This document shows positions 1 through 10,527 of a stretch of 64,000 bases of DNA, piece after piece. The translations under genes and the position numbers were made by a program. The notes beneath the pieces are model-generated. The model ran no database searches, was not told where the DNA came from, and saw nothing but the letters and a program-made list of their open reading frames with translations. The DNA comes from Dioscorea cayenensis subsp. rotundata (lineage: Eukaryota; Streptophyta; Magnoliopsida; Dioscoreales; Dioscoreaceae), in contig NC_052487.1 in NCBI RefSeq assembly GCF_009730915.1, positions 3,311,928-3,375,927 on the forward strand. Reading direction: 5' to 3'. Each line of letters begins with the position of its first letter. Positions within the stretch are counted from its first letter, which is position 1.

Positions 1-180
1 AACGGCGTGCGGCCCAGGCGCCGTCGCCGCCCGGGTGGCTCGTAGCGCCTCGATGAGCCGGCGGTTGTAGATCCGCTCCTGCGCTCCGGTTCGCCACTTG
101 ATCTGGGCCTGGTTCAGCGACCCGGTTCTTGGCTTTTTAACAGAACTGGAACCCAGTTCGATTGAAGCGAAGGTCGCCAT
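1..180 (-). CDS. Atypical bHLH transcription factor, N-terminal part (runs off the window)
   Basis: An open frame of 60 codons starts at the ATG on 180-178 and runs off the left edge. It is GC-rich, unlike its surroundings. The first 20 residues are Ser/Lys-rich. From about residue 24 it reads QIKWRTGAQERIYNRRLIEA followed by LRATR. This resembles the start of the non-DNA-binding bHLH group of Arabidopsis bHLH147-150 and IBH1/AIF-type proteins, which act as negative regulators in brassinosteroid and growth control. The helix-loop-helix itself would lie outside the window. The start is chosen because it is the first ATG of the frame and the leader upstream (181-290) is ordinary non-coding sequence. 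Family assignment is inferred from a short stretch, so it is moderate only. Confidence 0.55.
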   Translation of the reverse strand, partial: MATFASIELGSSSVKKPRTGSLNQAQIKWRTGAQERIYNRRLIEALRATRAATAPGPHAV

Positions 181-1720
181 GGTGATCGCTCTGATGGAAT
201 TCCAGCAAAGTCAAGCAAGGGAGAAGGAGAGGAGAAGCTCAAGGTTGAACCTTTGGTTCTTTATTTATCCAAAGTAAGTAGTGCCTTCTTCTTTAATTAA
301 TTCATTAACTTTAATTAAAACATTGATTATGATGGTATTAGGTGCCTTTTTAGCTGGCCATATTCATCCTAACTATTATAAATTAGAATTTTTTTGGGAA
401 TTAGGATGGAGATTAATGAGGTGAAATTGAAGTTTGGTGTTAATGGGATGAGGGACCCAAGATTAGGTCCCAATTGGAAAGTATCACATGATTCCTTGAT
501 TGATATATGGTATGGATGTTTGAGCTAAAGCCTAAAGGTGCATAATATTATAGATTGGTTAGTGAGTTGATTGGTGGTGGCACCCTCCCACTTGCTAATA
601 TTTGTAAGGTTGGGAAGGATTTGTGTGATCAAAACCACCTTGATGTGCACCCACATTTCAATTTTGATTTGTCAAGTAGTCATCTCATGATCTGATTTTG
701 TGGTAGTTCTTAAGTAACATCAATTAATACCACTGATTTATGTACATGTATTTCAAAATAGTTATATCTGTCATCTTAATTTTTCTTCAGTTAATTAAAC
801 AACTGTTGATATGGGTTGTCAAATGTTCACATGGAGGGAAACCGACAAGATTTAATAGTTAATTTTTAGTTTAACTTATTGACTAACCGTTTTTAACAGC
901 TAACTGCTCTGTTTATTCAAAGCAAGAAGCAAGAACTAGAATAACAGATATGCTTACATCTTTGTTAGATTTGAATATGGTTCATTTCATCCTCTACAGG
1001 ACCATATCTAAGAAGTAGAAACAGTAAATGGTTTTATCTCTTAGTCCCCTCCCTGTTGCAAGAACAAAAGGGTTTGGTAGCTTAGTTATGTCAAGTATGA
1101 TTAGGACAACACTGGCACGCTCATACACACTTATACACACGCGCGCGCACACACACGAGTGGGTTTCTTGAACATAACATTCAAAGAAGAGGGTGAGGGT
1201 GATGGTCTTATAAGACATCATTCATATTGTTGAAATGGAGGTGGGTCTGGTGGAGGTTCATGTTCACCTCCCACACTGCTTTCTATCTTCTTTTCTAACA
1301 ATGGCAGTGCTCAAGTTGGCCCCATGATTCCCTTGTCTCTCTCTTTCTCTCTCTTTCCGTCTTTTTCTTATTTAGTTTTGTAGAAGAATAGAGTATGTGG
1401 TTGTGTTGGGATAAAGTTGGTGGTGTTGTTAGTGGGTTAATTACTATAAACAAGTGGATTAGTGGTTGTGCCCTTTTATTAGGTGCTGAGTTTCTGTTGC
1501 CTGCGTTTTTTTTTTCCTTTTTTCCAATTTTTTTATTTTTATTTGATTGCTTTTTTCTCAGTATGTTAACCTGCTGAAGTCGTCACTTTCATTCATCAAA
1601 TCATGAAACTAGTATTCCATACACTTGGACGGTGCTTATCGATATGAATACTACATTATTCATATATCTAACTTATCCACTCATATACATGCATGTGTGT
1701 GTATGATTATATATATCTCT
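181..1720. other. Intergenic: leader/promoter of the bHLH gene and 3' flank of the YUCCA gene
   Basis: No coding region is supported. The stretch holds a short alternating AC/GC purine-pyrimidine run near 1130-1160, a CT-rich patch at 1335-1360 and T-rich runs near 1505-1550. Open frames here are short and lack codon structure or family resemblance. Confidence 0.5.
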
Positions 1721-3705
1721 TCAGTTCATTTTCTTAGCATCGTCATCTTTCAATAGAGTATTTATATCATTAGCTATTTTCTCTGCATCATTGGCCAGCC
1801 CATAAATCCCTTTCCTTACAAGTCCTGCACAATAGAGCCCATGTCTCCCTTTCCAATGATTCGGAAATTTTTGCTTGCTAATTCCATCTTCACCAATAAG
1901 ATAATCATCTCCCTGTGGCAAAAATTGAGGTTACACTGTGAGTTCAGATATTTGGAACACGAGTCAAGCTTTATAGAAAATTTACGGATAGTTAAAACTG
2001 GGAATGATCTTCAGTAAATTCTAAGATAAAGATCATACCTTAAGCCATTCTTTTGCAGAGCTTTTGTAACCAGTTGCAAGTATTATTGCATCAAATTGAT
2101 GTGAAATTTCATTCTTGAACCTGACATTGTTACCTTTGATGCTTTTCACAGAAGGTAATACCTGCACATCCATGAATGTAAACCTAATCCTATCATTTGA
2201 AATTAGAGAGAGATTTCTTACAAGTTCACTAAGAGTGTGAATATGTGACTAGTTGATAGTGAAGTTTCTAATTTTATTACCAATTGTTGCTGTTAATAGT
2301 AGCTTAACTCTGCCACGTAATTTTAATTTGTTTGATAAGTATAATATTCTTCAGCATTTTGAATTTTGTTATGAGAAATCAATATTCATGCCTGGATATG
2401 TCCGGACTTGATCTTCTGAAAGGTGCCGACATCTATGACTGGATATATTGGTGTGGTTTCTTTCAGATGTAGAGGGCCCTGCTTTGGCCTTTGTATCCCA
2501 TACTTAGCTGTATCACCATACTTAAAATAGCAGAGAAAAAGAAGTAGAGCATCCAGTAAATATATTGGCAGGAACTTCCTGAGAAGCATAATCCAGAATA
2601 ACAACTCCCTAGGAACCACATGAAGCTGCACAAAATTAGTACAAGTTTAGATCAAGAGATTTCCTATATATGGTCTTTTTATCTACTTTACTTGCAAATC
2701 ATGACATATATGCACTGTTACCAAATGGCTTCAATATTAGTCTTTGTCTTAGTGGTGTAAATGATAGTCTTACCAAATGGCTTCAATATTAGTCTTTGTC
2801 TTAGTGGTGTAAATGATAGTCTTTTATGTGGGGAAAACAAATCTAGCATCTCTTTTGTACAAGAAAAATGATTTTCTCAAATTATCAAGTAGATATGAAG
2901 AAAGGGCCAGACATACTTTCTTAAAGCAAACAACTTTTTAATTAGTCATCATATTATATATGAGCTGGTCATTTTGACTACATATGATGTATTATTGGTT
3001 CTGATAGATTTAACTGGTCACTGTGTGACACATAAGCCAGTCTGTTTTACTGATCATGATGCATTGATTCTAATATAGACTAACCTCATTCCTGACAACA
3101 ATGGTTGCCTTTGCACCAAAGTTTGACAGATCAAGAGCAATCTCCATCCCAGAATTCCCACATCCGACAACAAGAACATCTTTCCCCTTGTACTTGGATC
3201 CGTTCCGGTAGTCCATGGAGTGAATGACTTCTCCAGGGAATGACTCAATACCAGGAAACTCCGGCACCACCGCCTTATCATTCTCACCAGTAGCAACTAC
3301 AACAAATCTAGCAACATACTCCTCAACCTCACCAGTCTCCAGGTTTCTCACCACCACCTGCCATTTCCCATCTTCATCATCAAAAAAGGCTGATTCTACC
3401 TCGCATCGGAGACGCGGGCAGAGGTTGAAACAAGCAACATAGTCATTAATGTAAGTTATGAAGTGGTTCTTGGACATGAAGGTTGGACAAGAGGAAGGGT
3501 GGGGGAGGTGAGGGAGTTGACAGAATTGCTTGGCAAGGTGGAGATGGAGACGGTCATAGGATTTCTTGTGCCAAAGAGATGCAATGCAGTCTTCTCTTTC
3601 TAAGATCACGTGTGGGATTGCATGCATGGTAAGGCATGCAGCAGTGGCTAATCCAGCCAGCCCTGCCCCAACTATAACTACCTCTGTCTTCTTCTTCTCC
3701 ATCAT
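1721..3705 (-). CDS. YUC: YUCCA-type flavin-containing monooxygenase (indole-3-pyruvate monooxygenase)
   Basis: Four exons on the minus strand: 3705-3085, 2625-2392, 2161-2039 and 1912-1721, all joined in phase 0, giving 389 residues, normal for the family. YUCCA enzymes turn indole-3-pyruvate into indole-3-acetic acid using FAD, NADPH and oxygen in the cytosol. Visible motifs: FAD-binding GAGLAG at 13-18, FMO signature F156-PGEVIHSMD-Y166, NADPH-binding GCGNSG at 181-186, and a late ATGY motif in exon 3. The C-terminal exon (HGLYCAGLVRKGIYG) is typical. It looks closest to the YUC10/11 clade, from memory only. The exon 2 donor is CAG|GC rather than GT. Intron 1 carries a 52-bp tandem duplication. 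The start MMEKKK has two ATGs; the first is used. Confidence 0.93.
2718..2823. repeat. 52-bp tandem duplication in YUCCA intron 1
   Basis: Two essentially identical copies, beginning TTACCAAATGGCTTC and ending AATGATAGTC, start at 2718 and 2770. The identity suggests a recent duplication. It is intronic and does not touch the splice sites. Confidence 0.9.
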
Positions 3706-3762
3706 AAGCTCTTTCTAGTTTTGCTGTTGTGCTTGATTAATTAAGCTCTACTCTTACCGGCC

Positions 3763-3769
3763 TTTTATA
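3763..3769 (-). promoter_or_regulatory. TATA box of the YUCCA gene
   Basis: TATAAAA on the minus strand, about 57 bp upstream of the ATG at 3705, in the context GTCTATAAAAGGCC. Spacing allows a short leader. Confidence 0.5.
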
Positions 3770-5472
3770 GACTTCTTTTATTGATATGTTAGGATAACCC
3801 TGCTATTGCCGATAACACGGACAGTCAGTAGTTAAGTTTTTGTCAGGGCATTATGAGCATGGATCTTGATCTATGGAAATATCAAAATGGATATAGCTTG
3901 GAGACCGTTTGATGATTTCCTTCTGTAAACATCTCCAACAGTTGTAAGGAAATTGTTTCAATATCAGTGTTGTTAAAATTTTTTAACATTTCTGCAGTGT
4001 CTTTGGTTTGGTAAAGGATTTGATGGCATATGTAAAGACATGCATTAAAGATTTTTCTGTCTTCCATCCTACGGATTTCTTTTGGTGAAAATTCATTGTA
4101 GGTTCCATAATTGGTTTAAGATTATTATGTGATTGAGCCATTTGGATGGTGAAAGGTGGATAATGTATTGCTTCAAAATCATCAAATTTGATTGGATTGC
4201 TTTTGTGTTAGATTCTTGTAAAAATTTATTGTCATTGTGTTTTTGGGAGCTTAGTATTGTGTTAGATACTTGTAAAAATTTATTGTCATTTTGTTTTTGG
4301 GAGTTTATATACTAAGCCAAAAGTGGTCGAAAGTGGTGTTTTGGAGAGTTGCATTATGGCTGGTGTTTGGTTGGGTGTTTAAAAAGTCAGTTAGAAATTT
4401 ATTGGATTGGTGGTTTTTACAAAGATAGTAGATGTTGTTCTTCGAGAGGATTTTCAAGCAATAGATATGTACGTTGGTGTATCAATTATGACGATTTGAT
4501 TTATTTTTTAAGAATTTATTAATTCGGTTAGATAACTTAGATGTCACATGGGTCGATTAGAGTCTTATCATGTGTTCTGGAAGATTTTTAAGAACCAAAT
4601 CAATGAATAATGAATGAACTGTATTGCTATAACATTTGTATAGTATTTACATAGTATTACAATAATATTGTCGACCCAAGAATTTAATTATGGGTCTGTT
4701 TATTTATCATTCAAGTAACAATTCACTGGATTAGGTGTTTGGTGGAAATTTTTTTTATTAAACTAATCAAATTTTAATCAATTAATATTGATTAAAATAA
4801 AATATTTTAAAATTAAATTAAATTTTATTAAAAGAATAATATTTTTATTAATACTAATGTTAATATTTTAAAAATATATTTATTAATAAATATATCTACT
4901 AAGATAATGAATTCATGTAAAAAGTTATAGTAGGTTTGTTTGTGGGAGATTGGGTTTAATTTTTTTTTTTTTTTTGAAATTAAAACAAGAAAGCCAAACC
5001 AGCTATTGCATTTATTTATTTATTTTTAAGAGTTTACCAAAGAACAACATCACATACCCATGTGTGGATCCAAAAAATTTATAAAAATTATAAAAACTTA
5101 TAAAAATTATATCGAGGTAATAAATTCTTTCGAGGGAAGGAATACAACTCTTTCCCATAAAAGACTTTTTAGGACCATTGAACAGTTTTTAGACCAAAAT
5201 CAATAAATAAATAGTATTATTATAGTCTATGATGCAAGATTTGATTATACGTCTACTCATTCACTGCTCATGCGACTGACCATTGCATAAGACAGTGGTT
5301 GTACAACTATTGCATTTATAAAGTTTAAACTTGCAAAATAAAAATAAACCCATTTTCAACTCATAATCACAATTTTCTCTAAATAAAAAAAATTAATTAT
5401 AAATAAAAATTGACCTGTAAATCATCCCTATAATAACCAAGAAACAACTTATAACGGTCAAATCTTTCATCC
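3770..5472. other. Intergenic spacer between YUCCA and PPR genes
   Basis: No gene recognised. It contains a 54-bp tandem duplication (4205-4310), a very AT-rich block (4740-4900), a T run near 4960-4975 and tandem TTTAT motifs near 5010. The two flanking genes are divergent, so both promoters should lie here. Confidence 0.5.
4205..4310. repeat. 54-bp tandem duplication
   Basis: Copies start with GTGTTAGAT at 4205 and 4259 and share TTGTAAAAATTTATTGTCAT; they differ at a few positions, so it is older than the intron 1 repeat of the YUCCA gene. Confidence 0.8.
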
Positions 5473-7566
5473 ATGAAGCCCTTTCCCGCGCTATTTTCAA
5501 ACCTCAAGTCCGCGGGAAGCCTTGTCCTTCATCCTTCTCCTCAAACCCTCAAACCCACCACCAAATCAACCCTCCCTTCATGGAACTCCATCCTTCTCGA
5601 TCTCATCCACCGCAACCAAATCAATGAAGCTCGCCATGTCTTTGCCCAAATCCCATCTCCTGATCTCCGTCTATGCACCATGATGATCAATGCTTACTCT
5701 CGAAACAACCGCATCCATGATGCACTCAACCTGTTCGACCATATGCCTCACAGAGACGCTGCCTCTTGGAATTCCATTATCAAAGGTTGCTTAGACTGCG
5801 GCGAGTTAGCTCTTGCACAGAGGGTTTTTGATGAAATGCCGGAGAAGAACGTCATTTCTTGGACCACAATTGTCGATGGGCTTGCGCGGTTTGGTCGAGT
5901 TGATGCCGCAGAAGACTTGTTTTGGAGGATGCCGAAGAAGGATAGTGCTGCGTGGAACTCGATGATTTCTGGTTATTGCTGCAATGGAAGAGTTCATGAT
6001 GCACGGTTGTTGTTTGAGAAGATGCCGCTGCGGAATGTGATATCTTGGACTGCAATGATTGGTGGGTATGATCAGAATGGAGAGAGTGATGTGGCGTTGC
6101 GTCTCTTTTGCGAAATGTGCGCTTCTGGTGTCCAGCCTACATCAAGCACTTTTGCTTGTGTTTTGGCTGCGTGCGCTGATGCGTTGGATTTATGTTTGGG
6201 TATGCAGCTGCATTCGTATCTTGTGAAAGCTGGTTATCTGTGTAATACTTATGTTTCGACTTCTCTTGTTACGGTGTATGCATGTTGCAAGCAGATTGAG
6301 AGTTCGCGCCAATTGTTCTATGAGAACGGACATAGAAATGTGGCCTCATGGACGGCCCTGATAACTGGTTATGGTTTGAATGGTAAGCATTTTGATGCTT
6401 TGGATGAGTTTCAAAAAATGATTTTGCATGGGACAACACCTAATCAATCGACGTTTACGAGTGCCCTGAACTCTTGTTGTGGACTTGAGGCTCTTGACAG
6501 AGGAAGAAAAATTCATGCAAAAGCAACTAAGCATGGATTTGATATTGATGTCTTTGTGGGGAACTCTTTAGTTGTCTTGTACTCAAAATGCGGAGCTATA
6601 TATGATGGGCTGAAGGTTTTTGATATCATGGAGGAGAGGAACCTGGTGTCATGGAACTCTGTTATTATGGGGTGTGCGCAAAATGGGTATGCATTGAATG
6701 CTCTGAAGTATTTTGATTACATGGTGTATCACCATGTACAACCTGATGAGATCACATTTATTGGGTTGCTGACTGCATGTAGCCATTCTCGAATGCTTGA
6801 TAAGGCGAGGCAATTTTTTCAACGCTTGAGGGAGGATCCTTTAGTCAATACGAAGCTTGAGCATTATGTCTGCATGGTTGATGTTTTAGGTCGTTGTGGG
6901 CAGTTGGATGAAGCCGAAGAGTTTATTAAACACATGCCGATGAAGCCAAATGCAACAGTCTGGCTAGCTTTGCTCAGTGCCTGCAGAGTTCATTTAAATA
7001 TAGAAGTTGCTCGAAGAACGGCCCAAACCATCTTTGATCTGGAGCCTCACACTAGTGCAGCTTATGTTTTACTGTCCAATATATATGCTTCTGCTGGCAG
7101 ATGGAATGATGTCGCCCAAATTCGTGTGATGATGAGATGCCGAGGAATTGTGAAGTTGCCAGGATATAGTTGGATTACTGTCAAAGAGTCTAGACATGAG
7201 TTTGTTTGTGGGGATAGAACTCATCCTATGAGCAAAGAGATATATAAGAAGTTGGAATGGTTGAGTGGTAAGTTAAAAGAGTGTGGTTTTGAATCCGATA
7301 AGAGATACGCCTTGCATGATGTTGATGATGAGCAAAAGGAGGCTGCATTGGCCTACCATAGTGAAAAGCTCGCTGTCACCTTTGGCCTTCTCAGTACAGT
7401 AGAGGGTAGCACAATAAGGGTCATGAAGAACCTTCGGGTATGTGGTGATTGCCACTCTGCTATAAAGATGATATCAAAAATTGTTGACCGTGAGATTGTT
7501 TTAAGAGATTCAACTCGTTTCCATCACATGAGAGATGGGTGCTGTTCTTGTGGAGATTGCTGGTAG
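5473..7566 (+). CDS. PLS-class pentatricopeptide repeat protein with DYW cytidine deaminase domain
   Basis: A single uninterrupted exon of 697 codons. PLS-type PPR repeats run from about residue 35 to 490, with recurrent motifs such as MPEKNVISWTTIVDGLARFG. E/E+ motifs follow (KPNATVWLALLSACR near 491, PGYSWI near 562), then a DYW domain from about 575. The deaminase zinc site is visible as H629-S-E631 with C657-x2-C660; the second zinc site has H684 and the C691-x-C693 pair. Such proteins bind organellar RNA and convert C to U. The basic, Ser/Pro-rich N-terminus fits a mitochondrial or plastid presequence. Length and order resemble Arabidopsis At5g46460, from memory. The last three residues are DCW where the family usually has DYW. 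Confidence 0.95.
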   Translation: MKPFPALFSNLKSAGSLVLHPSPQTLKPTTKSTLPSWNSILLDLIHRNQINEARHVFAQIPSPDLRLCTMMINAYSRNNRIHDALNLFDHMPHRDAASWNSIIKGCLDCGELALAQRVFDEMPEKNVISWTTIVDGLARFGRVDAAEDLFWRMPKKDSAAWNSMISGYCCNGRVHDARLLFEKMPLRNVISWTAMIGGYDQNGESDVALRLFCEMCASGVQPTSSTFACVLAACADALDLCLGMQLHSYLVKAGYLCNTYVSTSLVTVYACCKQIESSRQLFYENGHRNVASWTALITGYGLNGKHFDALDEFQKMILHGTTPNQSTFTSALNSCCGLEALDRGRKIHAKATKHGFDIDVFVGNSLVVLYSKCGAIYDGLKVFDIMEERNLVSWNSVIMGCAQNGYALNALKYFDYMVYHHVQPDEITFIGLLTACSHSRMLDKARQFFQRLREDPLVNTKLEHYVCMVDVLGRCGQLDEAEEFIKHMPMKPNATVWLALLSACRVHLNIEVARRTAQTIFDLEPHTSAAYVLLSNIYASAGRWNDVAQIRVMMRCRGIVKLPGYSWITVKESRHEFVCGDRTHPMSKEIYKKLEWLSGKLKECGFESDKRYALHDVDDEQKEAALAYHSEKLAVTFGLLSTVEGSTIRVMKNLRVCGDCHSAIKMISKIVDREIVLRDSTRFHHMRDGCCSCGDCW

Positions 7567-9689
7567 TTCCTATTGGATATGATTTGATAGTCTAAGATGT
7601 TGAAAAATTTATCCAATGAGAGAAAGTATGGAGTATGAATGCACAAAGCTTACCTGGGATTTCTATATTGGTCATTACATGGATAAGGATCACAAGTTGT
7701 TACCATAAACCCTGAAACTGACATCCACAAGTCCTTGTCATGCTGATGTTTCAATATCAACATTATCTGAACTAATTCAAATGATTCCAGCAATAAGTGC
7801 ATGGAACTCAGGTAAAAATTGGGTTCCTAACTCAGTTTCTTCAATCCTCTGTGCAAAGTTTCTGATCTTTTTTTTCGTTAACTTGTTAAGGAATTCAATT
7901 TTAGTTCAATTAAGTTTCTCTTGTTGAACTTTGATCAGTATCTGATGAAATTGTTTCAGGATATCCCTCAGAGTTTAATGTTTCTGCTACTTGCTGGATA
8001 ACCAAACTGCATAAGTAATATACACTATAGAGAGATTCTTACTAAAGTAAAGAACACTTGGTCGAATTTCCGAGTTCAGCCCATCATACACGGTAAACAC
8101 CACGAATTTCTAGTTATGCGCACGTCATATATAAAACATGACCAGTTTTTTTCAATGCTTGCAGAAACCACCGAAAGAGTACTGGTTGAAGTGCAGTAGA
8201 GAAGGGTAAAAGATATAGCTCACAAACACAAGCAAAATATGGGGACTGGAAGGTGAAATACATCTTTTGCTTCAAAAATAATTATTCATTGATTATCAAT
8301 ACTTGTTATACTCCCCATCATATTAGCACTTAATCTTAAGCAGTGAAAAATTTATCATTATATAATGTTTAGAGGCCTAGAAAACACGGCTTTGACACGA
8401 GTATTTTTTGCGTAGTTTCTGTTGATGCTTTGATAGTATTGCAGTCATGTGTTAACAATTTAAAACTTCTACACTAGTGCTTCTTGACTTGTTCTTTTCA
8501 TCTAGTCAAATTATCTGGTTGAATTGGAAAGCAAATTCATAAATACTCTTTTCATTTCTCATTAGTTGCAACCGTTGAAATCAATCTTGTTTTTTCATGC
8601 ATTCTTTATAAAAAAATCCACAACAGTGAAGCTTCAGAGAACATACTTTAGAAAAATTTAATTCATTTATTCAGTCAGATAAGCATGACACTTGCATTAG
8701 AGAATCAATCTAACCTTTTATTTTTTTGTCCTTTTACAACTTAATTTAGTGCTATATTCTTTCTACAAAACGTGTGGTTTAGTCACTCTTGAAAAGCATC
8801 ATGTATTTTGCAAAGCTTTTGGGTTTATAAATCAATAATCAAAAGCCAAAGAATTGAATCTTAGAAAGAGATGTTTACCATCATTCTAGTCCAACTAGTT
8901 TGAGAAAGTAACCAATGATTACATCATTGTTAATTAATGTTTCTATCTATTTAGCATTCATTCATATTATAATCTATCATTTTATGAAGTTTAATACTTC
9001 ATTTGCCTTTATACTTCTTTGAAGTTTCTCTTCATTCCTCCAAATTTATTTCTGGCATCATTGCTGAAAGAAATACTTAAATTTTATGAACAATTAAACA
9101 ACAAAAAAAAAACATTTTGAATATTATTGGCTGACCAAAATCATCATAAATAATTTTTTTTTTTTTAGATTTATATGCCAATGCATATGCTAGATTTATT
9201 ATGACGTGTATTCTCTATTTATTTATTAAAAAAAAAAAGCATAAAGGACTTTGACTCCATTGGTAAAGGATAAAAGTTGGAATTAGTGATCTCATCCCTT
9301 AGTGGATAAAAGCTACTCTAAAAATATGTGATTTATATTTTTAGTATTTATTATCTAAAAAAATAACAATTATTTGATGAAAAATATATAATATAATAAA
9401 TCTAAAAATAACCGGCCACAGTAAATCCCGTATAAATAAATAGATTTTTAACTTTATCCAGAGTATGCTTCCAAAGTTTTTATATATTAAAAAAATAGAT
9501 TTTTTTTTTTTTTAAGTTTCTTTCAATAAAAAGGTGGGAAATAGTGCTTGCCAACAACATGCGCTTATTAACAAATGATTAATTAAGTTCTTAATCCTTG
9601 CATTATCCACTTCTCGTAGGTCTGTAATCACAAGGTTAATTTTTAATTAAGAGTTAATCACTTTTGGTTTAGCGCTTAATTACGTGTTG
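7567..9689. other. 3' flank of the PPR gene and spacer
   Basis: No coding signal. The first few hundred bases are less AT-rich and may be 3' UTR of the PPR gene. From about 8900 the sequence becomes strongly AT-rich with long A and T runs (9150, 9230, 9495). Confidence 0.45.
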
Positions 9690-10527
9690 GAAATGTCAAC
9701 GGACGCCAAATGGGATTCAAATTCATTGAAATACCAAAATCCATTCTTTCTCTCTCTTCTTGTCGCTTTCTTCAATTCACGCTCTCTTTCTCTCTCTTCC
9801 AATCAACACCCTTTCCTTTTCCTCTCTGGACGAGAGGAAGGAACTTCGAAGACGAAAGCACTGATCTTTTCGTTTTTATATTTGGTTTTCGGGAGTTGTT
9901 TGTCTTGGTGTTGGTGTGTCAAGCTGCTTGATAGGTTTTTCGTCTGCGATCTGTGGATTTCTCAGCGGAATTTGCTGTAATTGGGGGTAGGTATGGTGTG
10001 ATCTTTTGCTTCTTTTATTTGGTTGATTTTGCTTGTCTTAGTTCGCTTTGTTTTCTTGGGGGTTTTTGATGAGAAAGTTGTGAACTTTGCTAGTGAGTTG
10101 CTGTGCGGGTTGGGTTTACTTGATCAGTTTGTGTTTGAGTAATGGGTGCGCTTTTTCTTGTGCGGGAATTGGGATTTTCATGAGTTCCTTGCTCCTTTTT
10201 GTGTTGATTCTTTGTTTTAGTACGAGTTTCTGTTTTCCGTGGTAAAAATTGAATCTTTTCAAGGATGATCGTGGGTACACTCTTGAAGTAGTTGGCATGC
10301 ATGTTGTAAAATTGAATCTTGTTCGACTTCTTGTGTGAGTTTGGGTAATAAAGGAATGCAAGTGAGGGCTTACTATGTGGTATCTTGGGCCTATGTGTGG
10401 TTTGAAGTAGTTGCTTTGAGGTATCTTCCTTGTTTCTGTTCTTTCTTTCTAATTCCGGTGTGTTCTTGTGCTGGAAAAGGGATCTAGTTCAAATCTGAGT
10501 TCTTTTCTCCATTGAAGAGGTTATGCA
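9690..10527 (+). other. Probable 5' leader of the Mei2-like gene
   Basis: A pyrimidine-rich TCTCTCTC block (9745-9835), typical of plant leaders, is followed by T/G-rich sequence that resembles an intron. A donor-like GTATGG at 9991 suggests a 5' UTR intron, as is common in this family, but I could not fix its acceptor before the ATG at 10528. Confidence 0.35.

Noticed and set aside
1395-1577. 60-codon plus-strand open frame with a Phe-rich end
   Set aside because: It is driven by a T-rich run; no splice partners or family resemblance.
5806-6534. Minus-strand open frames within the PPR gene
   Set aside because: They are antisense shadows of the PPR coding sequence.
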